Of a stretch of 64,000 bases of DNA, positions 36,569 through 48,154 are shown one piece after another. Position 1 is the stretch's first letter, and each line of letters begins with the position of its first letter. The notes beneath the pieces are model-generated. The model was not told where the DNA came from. It did no database searches and was given only the letters and a program-made list of their open reading frames with translations. The stretch comes from Morella rubra (Eukaryota > Streptophyta > Magnoliopsida > Fagales > Myricaceae). The DNA is taken from assembly GCA_003952965.2 (NCBI GenBank), contig CM025851.1, positions 21,848,080 to 21,912,079 on the forward strand. The letters run 5' to 3'. Made by a program: the position numbers and the translations under genes.

Positions 36569-39500
36569 ATGAAGGTGAAATCGGAGTTGCGTTTGAGTGC
36601 CGACGATGCGTGGCCGCCGGGGTTTCGGTTTCACCCAACGGACGAAGAGCTGATTCTGTACTATCTGAAGAGGAAAATCTGTGGGCGAAGGCTCAAACTC
36701 AATATCATCGCCGAGATCGATGTTTACAAGTCGGATCCCGAGGAATTGCCTGGTATCGCTTTCGTTTCCCTTTTCGCTTTTATCCTTTTGGGATTTGTGG
36801 ATTTTTTTGTTGTTGTGAACGTTGACTCTCTTGTTGTAGAGTCGGGCTGTTGTTTTTTTTTTTTTGGGTAAGCTCAATCGGGTTGTTTTTGTTTGTGCTT
36901 TTTGTTGCTTTGTAACGCGTTGTTGTGTTATTGTATTGCGTTGATTATTGGGTTCTTGTCAAGGGTCCGCTTCGCTTAATTACGGTCAGAATTGAACTGG
37001 GTTTGATCCAGGTTCGCATCCATGTTAAGAGTTCTGTAAAATTGGTTCGCTTTCTTACGGCTTTTTTGTGTTTGAGTTGAAGTTTGTCTTTTTGTTTTTA
37101 TAAGAATTTGAAAGTTTGGTTTTGGTTGGGTTTCATCCGAGCATTTATTGGTTTGGGTTGACTTGATATGTTGTTTCTCGACTAAAATTATGTCTTTCTG
37201 GATTTGTTAGTAAATATTTCTTTCTAATTTGCTCAAGTTTACTTCCGTTTTAGGTGGGGCTTTAGATTGTTTTATCTAATATTGCGGTTGGCTCATTTAC
37301 ATATATATGCAATTGGTTTTATAGTTCAGATTGCTTTTGATACAAGACTTTACTATTTCGTTTATGGAATCATTCTAGGACAAGTAGGGTTTAATTACTT
37401 TGGAGTTTCAATTGTTTTGGAACTAAAGGGTACAAAATGAAATTTGATTTGTTAGAGTTGGTGTTAGAATAGATCTATTGATTAATCATTATCCTTGTCA
37501 GTGCAAATGGTTCGTTTACCATCTGCAACAAATTTTTTTTTCCTCCCTGCCCCGAACGCATTGTATAGATACGACATCTGTCCTTGGGTATCATGGAACA
37601 TTGGCTTTATTTATTTACATGTAAAAAAAAAAATGTTCAATATCAAAGTTGATAAATTTTGGTTATATAACTGGAATGAAATCTCTCCTGAAATTTAAAG
37701 GTTTGCGGTAATCTTTCTGTTTGTTTTTTCCTATCTGTTATTCGTGATTCATTAAGCTATTCTTTTGATCCTCTAGAAATTTGCATTGAAAGTTCGATTG
37801 GAAGCTTGGATTGATTGAATTTGGAGTTTCTGATTTACATGATTTGCAGCGCAATCTGAACTGAGAACTAGAGATAGACAATGGTTCTTTTTCAGTCCAA
37901 GAGATAGGAAGTACCCTAATGGAGGAAGGTCAAATAGGGCAACCGCACATGGGTATTGGAAAGCAACAGGAAAAGATCGTAACATTACATGCAACTCTCG
38001 GGGAGTTGGGGTGAAGAAAACCCTGGTTTTCTATAGAGGACGTGCGCCTAATGGGACACGCACTGACTGGGTGATGCATGAGTATACTATGGATGAGGAG
38101 GAGCTTAAGAGATGCCAGAATGTAAAGGTGATTCCTTGAGCAACACAACCTTGCGTACTTTCTTTTCTACTCTGCCTGTTCTGAGCTGAAATTAGTTCTT
38201 TCTATATTTCAGGACTATTATGCCCTCTACAAGCTTTACAAAAAAAGTGGACCTGGTCCAAAAAATGGTGAGCAATACGGGGCTCCATTTAAAGAAGAAG
38301 AGTGGGCTGATGATGAATGCCCAGATTTTAACAACTCTGCTGAAAGAGATATCTCAGCAAAGCTACATGACGAGGTTGTTACAGTCAATGATTCCAGAAT
38401 CAATGGTCACATCCAGTCTACATTAGACGAATTTGATGAGTTCCTGAGACGAATCGCAGATGAAATTGTGCACGACCAGCCACAAATCGATGATATTGCT
38501 CACTTTCAATCTCAGGTTGGGACATCTACTGTAGTCCTCTTTTCTACCATCTTTTGCTTCTGTAGTTTATTTCTTCACTATATTCTTTCCTTTTTCCCTT
38601 TGGAAACGATTAAACTAATATTTATTCAAAAAGTGATATCACTGCTTGTTGCTATCATTGTATGCTGACATGGCAACTTTCCTGCCCTATGGATGATAAA
38701 ATTATAAGTCTAACAGCTTTTTTCTTTTTTGACATTCTCTGGCCAATGGTCTTTGGACCAGTGATATCTTCTGCCCCATGGCAGTAGGTTACTGACTTGA
38801 ATCTTTGTCGTTTGCATCATTGTTTTTGTGTACTGTTAAGGCATGTATTATGTGATGAATATTGACTTTTATAATTTAATCATATAGGTTGGCGAAGAAG
38901 AAACACAAAGTACTATGGTGGATCCGTCCTCCAGAGAAGTTGTCAATCCTGAACCTATCAGAGGGCTGCATCCAAGTGGTCTGCAGTGTGATGTGCAGAC
39001 TAGCTTTGATTTCACGCAGTCAACTACTTCTCAGATGCAACTGCATGAGCCACCGGCGGTTACATCTGCTCCCAATCTTCAAATAAATGAACCTCTGATA
39101 ATACATGAAGAGGACTTCCTGGAAATTGATGATCTCATTGGTCCGGAACCTAGTGTCTCAAACAACGACAATTCCCTGGAGACCTTGCAGTTTGAGGAGG
39201 CTGAATTCTCATTGAGTGAGTTTGATCTGTTCCATGATGCAGACTTGTTTCTTCATGACATGGGGCCAATCAATCAGGAAGCAGTTGCAGATCCATATAT
39301 GAATGCGCTTGAGTATAATTCAGCAAACCAGTTTGATCATCAGTTGCAACCCACTCTAGATATTGCCGGTCAGATTGTCACCCAGACATGGGCCGATGAT
39401 GAAAGAAGAAGCATCCATACTCCTGCGGAATTAAATCTAGGTTCTTTTTCTCCACAACCCTCGGGTAAGTAAACTTGCAGACACGTTTCCATGCTTTTGC

Positions 39501-40200
39501 TCTGCTATCTAGTTTCCGCCTTGCACTGAGCTGTGTCTTTGATTTCAACAAAGATCCACGCAGAGCTCTTGTTCAGATGGATGGTTTTGGTTGGCATGCC
39601 ATGCACTCATGGCAAGAAACTGATGTGAAAATGGCAAGCCATCATCAAGGGCTCTTCTAAACAAGTATTCTTGTTGTGCCTCATAAAGCTCATAATTATA
39701 ACTAATCATTTGAACAGTCTTTTGGTTAATTTTCCTGACTCCTTTGGGGAAAAAATTTCAAGTTTTGGCCTGTTTCAAGAGATCTGTCTGTGTTATGCTG
39801 TAGGCATTTGTTAATATTCTGGTTTCTGGTTATTTTAGGCATTGTATTTGAATCTACCAACATTCCTACCCAAGCAAATGAAAACCAAAATGGCAATGAG
39901 GGTGGTGGTGCTACCAATCGGTTCTCTTCTGCACTTTGGGCATTTGTGGAGTCTATACCCACAACCCCTGCATCAGCTTCAGAGAATGCTTTAGTGAATC
40001 GTGCTTTTGAGCGAATGTCGAGCTTTAGCCGTGTGAGAGTTAATGTTAGAAACACAAATGTTTCTGCGCCAATTGGTGCTGGAACGAGGACAGGTACAGC
40101 CAAGGGATTTTTGTTCATTTCCGTTATTGGTGTGGTCTGTGCTATCTTGTGGGCGCTAATTGGATCATTGAGACTATTGGAGACGCGCATAGCCTCTTGA
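36569..40200 (+). CDS. Membrane-tethered NAC transcription factor, right copy
   Basis: Exons 36569-36752, 37850-38127, 38213-38515, 38888-39464 and 39839-40200 join to 1,704 bp and 567 aa, with the same domain layout as the left copy: NAC domain from residue 15, acidic middle, and C-terminal membrane segment at about 537-560. Differences from the left copy include Glu for Asp at residue 49 and Val for Ala in the SFSRxRVNV segment near the C-terminus. Both copies are open and fully spliceable, so neither looks decayed. If the palindrome is an artefact, these are two readings (or two alleles) of one locus. Confidence 0.9.
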
Positions 40201-42015
40201 CGACGTGAAGAAGTTTCCCGCTGTATTTACTCCTGACATTGCGGGGATTGGTAAAATGCTGGAGGCATTAACCGAGGATTTCTTATCTCTGAATTTTTAG
40301 TGCAAGGGGTGCATTTTTTTCCTTACAATGTCGGAGGGAAAGATATCTATCATGCATTTTCTTTTTGATGTCACAAGGAAATATATATAGAAATAAGATG
40401 CAGGCTGGTGTCTTACTACGAAAAAAATGGAAGTTATGTATTTGACCTAACCTAACTCGCTGGTGTCAGTGATTTGTTAATATAGAAGTGCAAACGACCT
40501 GTTTTGGTAACAAACTGCTAGTTTGATGGTGACAAAAATTAGGGACCGGGAAAAGACCTTCCGGATGCCATCTATGCTGAACATCGAAGTAACCAATCTG
40601 CAAATCATCTGACTGGGTAACAGGTTTCCTATGGTTTTGTGATCCAAGAAAGATCTCCTTGTCCTGTATACCTCTTCTGTGATGTTGTAGTTCGGTGGGC
40701 CCTGCTTGCATTGTCTATTGTCCACTCACTTACATAGATTAAGATTTTATGCAATTTTCTGGCTGAATTGTGTCATGTATTTAGGAGAGAAATAGAGATA
40801 ATGTTGAATTTTATGTAAAATTTTAAATTATATAAATTCTATAATTTTAACCAGGTGCTGTAAAAAGAAGAAGAAGAAGATAATAGGTAGGTTTATTTTT
40901 TATATTTAAATATAGTAAAAATGTACCATTAAAACTTCGCTTTTGACAAAAATAAAATAAAAATATTTAGACAAAAAGCTTCACTTTTGACCAAAAACAG
41001 GAGGATAAGATTCTGATTGCGGTACCGGATTCACGCTTTGTTTTGCACTGTTCAATATTGAACCGTGGATCTCACTGTACAACAAACCATTTTTTACACG
41101 CGTAACCACATGGTCAGTGCTATGGTTTTTTTACTCGATAATAGAGGCGATTTTGGTCTCCATGAAATGTTCCTTTCGGACTCGGGAGCCAATTTCAGTG
41201 AAGTGTTTAGTTTAATAAATAGAAAAAGAAAGAAAGGAGAGATTAATATATTTCGAATAAGAATTATAAATTTATTTATTTCAATAAAACAAGTGTATTT
41301 TTTCGATAGATGTTTTAGAAAAGAGAGATTAACAAGCCGTTTGGTAAGTTAAAATTTTTATAAAATTTTATTTTTATCGAATATATTTAAAAATTTTTTT
41401 ATTTTTATTATTTTTCACAAATTTTAATATCACTTTTTTTTAATATTAAATTTTAACAAAATTTTTATGAATAGGAATTAAAAATTGATTTTTTTTCAAT
41501 AAAACAAGCGTATATTTTTCCTTTATTACATGTTTTACCGTACCCAATTTCAGAAATTGTGCCTATTATTTATCTTAGAAGTAATGGTCGCAATCTAAAA
41601 AATCTTTTGCAATTGATTACCATATTTTTCTGCCAAGAGAAAAAGATTACCTTTTATTTTTTTATTGAGAACGTAAAATAATACCTTAACAAAATAATGA
41701 ATAACACGATAACCATTCGTTGTTTTGCAGAACTATGGAAACGTAAAAACGAATTTCCGTAGATATTTACTTTTGCACGTTAATTTGGATTACGAAGAAT
41801 AAACGTGACCTCTCTCTCTCACTCGTTATTCCTGTTCCCGTCGAAACCCATCTCCAGCACTCTTCTCCGCTCTCTTTCCCCTGTGCCTCAAACGGAGACT
41901 AAACTTTCAGTCTCTAATTCATCGACAGAGAGCAGCTATTACCCCGCCTGAATATATATACGTATTTATGTATATTTTCTAGAAGCACCCACCGAGAAGA
42001 AGAAGTAGCAGTAGG
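40201..42015. other. Intergenic region between NAC 3' end and CSTF64 5' end (right)
   Basis: Mirror of 19,980-21,797: NAC 3'UTR, AT-rich spacer and presumed CSTF64 promoter. No gene recognised. Confidence 0.5.
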
Positions 42016-42069
42016 ATGCTAAGGAGGAAGAAGATGAAGCAGTGCTTCACCTTCTTCTCCTTCTGCTGA
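42016..42069 (+). promoter_or_regulatory. 17-codon upstream ORF with hairpin before CSTF64 (right)
   Basis: Mirror of 19,926-19,979. ATG at 42,016 and TGA at 42,067-42,069, three bases before the main ATG at 42,073. The frame and the hairpin are identical to those in the left arm. Confidence 0.5.
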
Positions 42070-45000
42070 TTCATGGCCTCTTCTCAGCATCGCTGCTGCG
42101 TTTTTGGTCCTGTCTCGCTCTCTTCCCAATCTGTTAATTCTAATTTAGTTTTTGGTTTATGATTTCTCAAAAAATTTCGTTTATGCTCCATTTGATTGCT
42201 GCGAAAATTCCCTCAGGAAAGGAAAACAAAAAGGATATTGGAATATTAAAACGCGATTCATGTTTAGACGATTTAGAAGTTTTGAAAGTTCCAGTATTTT
42301 TGGCAAGGTTTGGTTGCCAATCAAATGGGTATCTGGCAAGTTGAGGTTTTGGGGATTTCTGTTGATTTATCTTTGGTGGAATTTCTGTTACAGTTGGGAA
42401 CATACCATATGATGCCACTGAGGAACAGCTGATAGAAATCTGCCAGGAGGTTGGTCCTGTTGTGTCTTTCAGGTAAGTTAAAAAACCCTAGACTTCCATG
42501 TTTTAGGTTTTAATTCAAAATTTACGTGATCCCTTTGGACCCTGCTCGAATAGAGTTTGATGGAAGAAGTACTCTCTAGTTACCTATAAACAGGCGGTGT
42601 TCTTTTTTACGAGATTCTGCCCTGTGATGAAATTGAATGAGCTCTTTGACACGTAAATGTGATCTCTGTTAGTATTTGCGTGCTAAAGCACATCACGAGT
42701 ATGTACATATTTTCGTAAACATAAAAGGAAGCAAACTCAATTGCTCTGCTTTTCTCACTGGGAACTTTTTGAGCTTTGGTTGCGTGTTGAAGAAGATTAT
42801 GTTGCTTCATTAATTGAGCTTGTTTAAGTATGCTTTAATTTGGCAAAAATTAGAGCAATCTGTAAGACTTATTCTGCAATTGAAACCAATTAAACTTTAT
42901 GGGTGGGTCGAAATAAAATGGGATCCTCTTTTTGGGGGGTGGGTTGGTAAGTTCTATGGAAGTGATGTTAGGGGCAGATGATTATGTGTGAATTTACTGG
43001 AAACTTGCAAAGTGTATCTAGTTTGAATTTGGAACTTGTATGTGCTAATGAAATATTAAGGTAGCATAGATGTTAAACAAGAATGAGACAATTCTAGATT
43101 GTCACAAGTGATTGTGTCGTCAGAGGAGAGTTTAATTGAATGGCTTGGTTTAGGGTGTAGCACGAGTGAGGTTGCAAAGCGTTGTAGTTGAGAATCCCAT
43201 TTCCTGCAAAGCTAAGACAGACAGATAGGCACTCATATTCTTCTCTATATGTGAACTATCACTACAAAGCATGGACTAGCCTTAGAAGCATCACCATCCT
43301 GTGCATACGCCTTGCTTGTGTCCAGCTTGCTATTAGAGTTGCGGAAGTATTGAGGCATGCTTTGGTTAGGGCAATGACTTCACTAGAAGGTTGTTATTGC
43401 TTAAAATGAGCTCCACCATTTTTTATGATGAAATTCTATGGTACAATATAATCTGCTAGATCCAATGAGTTCTAGCCAAAATGAGACCCCCCTCCCTGTG
43501 AGTACACGGTGGAGGATATGGTTGTGGGTTTAAAACCCATGTTAAGTTTATAAAAAAGGAAAAAAGAATATCTGCTGCTAGATGATCATGTCAAAATCCT
43601 CTTGAAAGTTAGGGCAGCAGTGCTGTGATGCTCTTATAAGCTGTCATATTCTATGTCTTACCTCATTCCTAATACTATTTTTCCTAGAGTTGCCACGCAT
43701 CCATCTGTATGTCCTCTTCTCTGTTTTACCCATTCATGGACATGTTTCTTCATTGCCAACATTTGGAACAATAAAGTGTACCTGACCTACCTTTTCCTCA
43801 AAGAAGGTGTCAACTGGACTTATGGTGAATCTGCATCATGCGATTTGAGTTTGAAAGTTCGTTTATGTACTCGATAAGTAAGTATCTGGTTGGACCAAAT
43901 AGATTTGTCTTTGACCTCAAGCCTGTGGTAGTATATTGTAGTTGTGGATTTTGCAGAAATTTGACATGTCACCCCCTGAAGCCTCACATGAAATAGTTTT
44001 CTTAGAGTGTTATCAAAATCGTGTGATTTGAACTTTTGATATGGTTGGAAATTTGGAAAAAATGGTAAAGAAATTTCTTCAATTCTTCATCATGGATTAC
44101 TCAGCCTCTAGTTATCTCTGCTTTCATATGATTGCTTCCCCCCAAAAAAAAAAAAAATTTTTGCATAGTATTAGTTGGCATGTTTAAAGTGCTTTTGTCT
44201 CTTTTCAGATTAGTTATTGATAGAGAAACCGGAAAACCAAAAGGTTATGGTTTCTGTGAGTATAAGGATGAAGAGACAGCTCTAAGTGCTCGTCGTAATC
44301 TTCAGGGTTATGAGATCAATGGCCGGCAATTACGGGTTGACTTTGCTGAAAATGACAAAGGTGGTGACAGGAATCGAGAACAGGTGAATATTGAATGTGT
44401 GTATTTGATGCTTACACTTCTCTTTGTTGATTAACTATCTTATAGCAGTTCTGGTAATTGCCTTTTCTTCTGTTGCAGGGCCGTGGGGGACCTGGACTTG
44501 CTGCTAATGTTGGTAAGTTTGTTGTTTGCTCTTCTTTATGTTTTGATTGTTGCTTTTCACATGAATAAGAACTGAAATCATGTTCTTCTCTACCCCTGCC
44601 CTCTTTTTTCTTTCTTATGGCACATTAAAGACCCTCAAAAACAGGTAACTGGCTCAGTGAACCATGGAGAATCTGTTCACCACCAGCCAATCGGTCTCCA
44701 TATAGCTATAACTGCGGCAGCTGTCATGGCAGGAGCTCTAGGTGGTGCTCAGGCTGGCATACAGTCAAATCAAAATGGTTTGCATAGTCAGTCAGCATTG
44801 GCCAATGATCCTTTAACTCTTCATCTGGCCAAAATGTCTAGGAGTCAGCTGAATGAAATAATGTCTGAGCTGAAGGTAAGCATTTCAATGAAATTTATTT
44901 CACCTTGCTGGCTAGCATTAAACTTTCTATATATCTTATTTTTCTGGTGACAGCTAATGGCTACACAAAACAAGGAACTTTCTCGCCAGCTACTGGTTGC

Positions 45001-47214
45001 AAGACCACAGTTGCCAAAAGCTCTCAGGTAACTAAGCCATTTTATCATATAATATAATGTGTTTTTTTTTTTTTGGCGGGGGGTGTCTAGTTTTCTTGTT
45101 TATATAATTGATTCATCAAACCTAGATGCGCGTGTGCATGTGTGTGTGTTGTGTTGTGTGTATTCTACATTCATATATATTTTTTGAAATCACAGTATCT
45201 TCTTTCTCTGCCTTATGCATGCTTCTATGTTCATTTAAGTGTTCATAAGATGTAGGTTTCTTATACAGCCCATCCTATCAAATTCCTTCCAAGGACTAGA
45301 TGATATAGAATGGTATTTTCTAGTTTCCATTCTGCACCAGTGCAAACTATATGCCTTGTAGACAGTTTTCCTATCTCCTCATTTCTGTACTCTCTTCATT
45401 CTGCACCCATACGTCTTTGTGTGTGTAATGGAAAAGACAAGATACCATCTATTCTTTGATCGTCTTGTCTATATTGTGGGGAGAATAAGTTAGACCCTGT
45501 TTTGCACTTCCTATCTCTTTGGGGACAAGTTCCAAGAAATCTTGTTGTAATACTTGTTTAGGAGCTGAGTGTTGAAGCAATTGGACTAAAATGTTATTAG
45601 GAATTAACCAACCAACCCCTGAAGCTTCAGATGGCTGGAAAGTAACAAATGCCCTGAAACAGATCTCTGTTTGACACTTTGCAGAATATACCCTTTTTTA
45701 TTTCAGGAGGCGTTTGATAATCTTGAATGCCTTAGAAGACAATATCCTCATCTTTTGATTATTGATTTTCAAGCCTACAGTAAACACTCATTTCATGCAT
45801 GTATTTTGAGCTCCAATGGTTTATGAAACGCAGGAGATTTTTTTTCCATTTCTCTTTCAAATCTCTTGAAATTAAGTAGATGAATGCTACTTGCTGTTTC
45901 CCCTCTGGGATCCTATGCTTTTCCTTTATGTATCCTAGGGACTGATATATCCATAACGCTTTCAATTTTTGCTTTTTAGTTCTGAATGTCTCTTTGGAAG
46001 TTAAACTTTATCTAAGTTTTTAGAACCTTCTTGCAGGCACAGATAATGCTAGGAATGGTGACCCCCCAAATGGTTGGTTTTATTACTTCCAATTTGTATG
46101 TTATTATGTGCTCGGAATAGGAGCATTGTAATGAGAGGACTTCTTTTTTTGACTTTGCAGTTGCAGATGCCTAATATTAGACAGACTTCAGGTCAACCCA
46201 CACAGCCTCCATTGCATAGTAGCCAGCGTGGTCAGCCACCAGCAGTTCAAACTCTTCCTGGGCTACCTCCTCCTTCTCAGAACAAGATGCAATCTGGGTT
46301 GATTTCCAAATTGCAAGAAAATCAAGTTGCTGGATTGCCTCAAAATTCTTTGGTTCACAACCAATTTTCTGCACTCCCGCAGACTCGAATTCAGCTCCCA
46401 CAACATTCAAACATGCCTATTGTACAGCCGACCATGGTTCCTACCCAGTCTGCAGCTTCAGCATTGGGCAGCTTGTCCTCTAGACTACAAGGACAGGTGG
46501 CAAATTCCTCTTCTCTAAACCAACAAATGCAGCCCACTTTGCTACAACACTCTGGACAGGTTGGGGCTGCTAGTTTAGGACATGGCTTGCAGATGGTTAA
46601 TCCAAATGCTACCACACAGGCTTCTATTCTACCTAGCCCTCCCATGTTAGATGCAAGCCTTCAGGTGCCAAACTCTGATAAATATTTCCATTGTGCAAAT
46701 GAAATAGCACTTTGTGCTAGAAAAATTGCTGCCTCTGCCTCCTCTGCTTCCAGGAGCACATCCACCCCCTCCCCCCCAACAAAAAAAAAAAAAAAAAAAA
46801 CATTTAGTTTGGAAGTTGAATCATTGTTTCTTAATATAATAGAGTTGTCTAGTATTCTAACTTCCTTTATTTTAACAGCCTGGCCCCTCATCAGAGTACT
46901 TCACGGCAATTAACAAGGATGCTACATAGAACTACTGCAACTTCCTGACAGTGGAACACGGTCCAAAGGAATAATGCATATTCTAATACACCTTCAGGGA
47001 GATATGTTTCAAGATTCTTTGGAACCAATTAAATCGCCCTCAAAAGCTGATGAAATTAAATGAATGGGGAGGGCACCTCTTTTCATGAAGAGGAAATTGA
47101 GATGATTCTCAACACCAATGATCTGGCCCATCCCAAGTTCTCGGAGCTGGCTCATTGCATGTAAATCCAGCTCCAAAAGCAGAAGGGCAATACCCTGAGA
47201 AACAAATTTCACAG

Positions 47215-47612
47215 GTAAGGTTCCCTGTCGGTGCTTTTTTTTGTCATATTTGGGTAATGCCTCCGAGGGTGATTGAAGTGTTGTTTTGCTTGAAGAGGAA
47301 GTTTGACGATCCTCATGCGTTGATTGTGTGGAAATTGATCCCCTTGTGCATTTGGTGGACAATTTGGAGGGAGATGAATGATAGATGCTTTGAGAACACT
47401 TTTTTCGTTTATTTGAGGGCGAGGGGCAAGCTGATGAGTTCTCTTTTTTGTTCTGGCCCAATGCTGTTGTTGGGTTCCTTTTGTGATGATTCATTAATTT
47501 GGTGTGCTTATTTTGGCTTGAGGCTTTCAGTGTAGCTTTATATGTACTGTTCTTTGGTCTTTAGTCTTTATTTTAATAAATTTTAATAAAATTATAAATC
47601 AAAAAAAAAAAT
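47215..47612 (+). mobile_element. LINE 3'-end fragment in CSTF64 intron 9 (right)
   Basis: Mirror of 14,435-14,795, encoding [18 protein letters not shown] and ending in a poly(A) run at about 47,600-47,611. It has many small indels relative to the left copy, including in the 3'UTR. Confidence 0.7.
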
Positions 47613-48154
47613 ATGTTTGCGTGATCCTTTTGTTTTGGATGCATTCTCTGCTTTGTGCTCCTTGCTGGAAAGTGTTGTGTCATGAGCTTTATTGTTGGTC
47701 AGAGTGTAGTTGACTATATACTTCGTTTCTGTCATCTGATAATGGGTTTTTCTATAATGGGAGTAAAATTTAGCTTGTCTTTATCTGGACTTTGTTGGCA
47801 ATCTAGTGGAGATATAAAGTGTCAAAAGCTTTTAGCGGGCTAGAGCTCCTTGATTAAGGCTGCCTGCTCTTGGTTGTTAGTGTGTCTTGTCAGTTGTTTT
47901 TGAGTAAATGACAAGCAAGCAATTAGAACTGCTACGGAATGTAATTTTGTGGAGGAATAGGGATTACTTTGGATCGCGATTGTCTAAGCTCTAAACCAAT
48001 GTTCAGCCTGTGAGAATGTTAAAAGATTGACATCATCAACATAAAGTGAGTAAATTGTAAGAGAGTGATATACCTATGTTATTATGGTGAATAAAATAGT
48101 TCTATAGGAAGCAATAGCTAATGTTGTTAAGAGTATTCAGATTCGCAATATTCG
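47613..48154. other. CSTF64 intron 9 remainder (right)
   Basis: Clean mirror of 13,889-14,434, intronic on the left arm. No separate gene. Confidence 0.5.

Larger units (their letters stand above)
31055..48154 (-). repeat. Right arm of the 17-kb inverted repeat
   Basis: Reverse complement of 13,889-30,925. Near-identity holds out to about agattcgcaatattcg at 48,137-48,153; beyond this the alignment continues but degrades at once. Length differs from the left arm by about 60 bp through small indels, mainly homopolymers. Confidence 0.93.
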
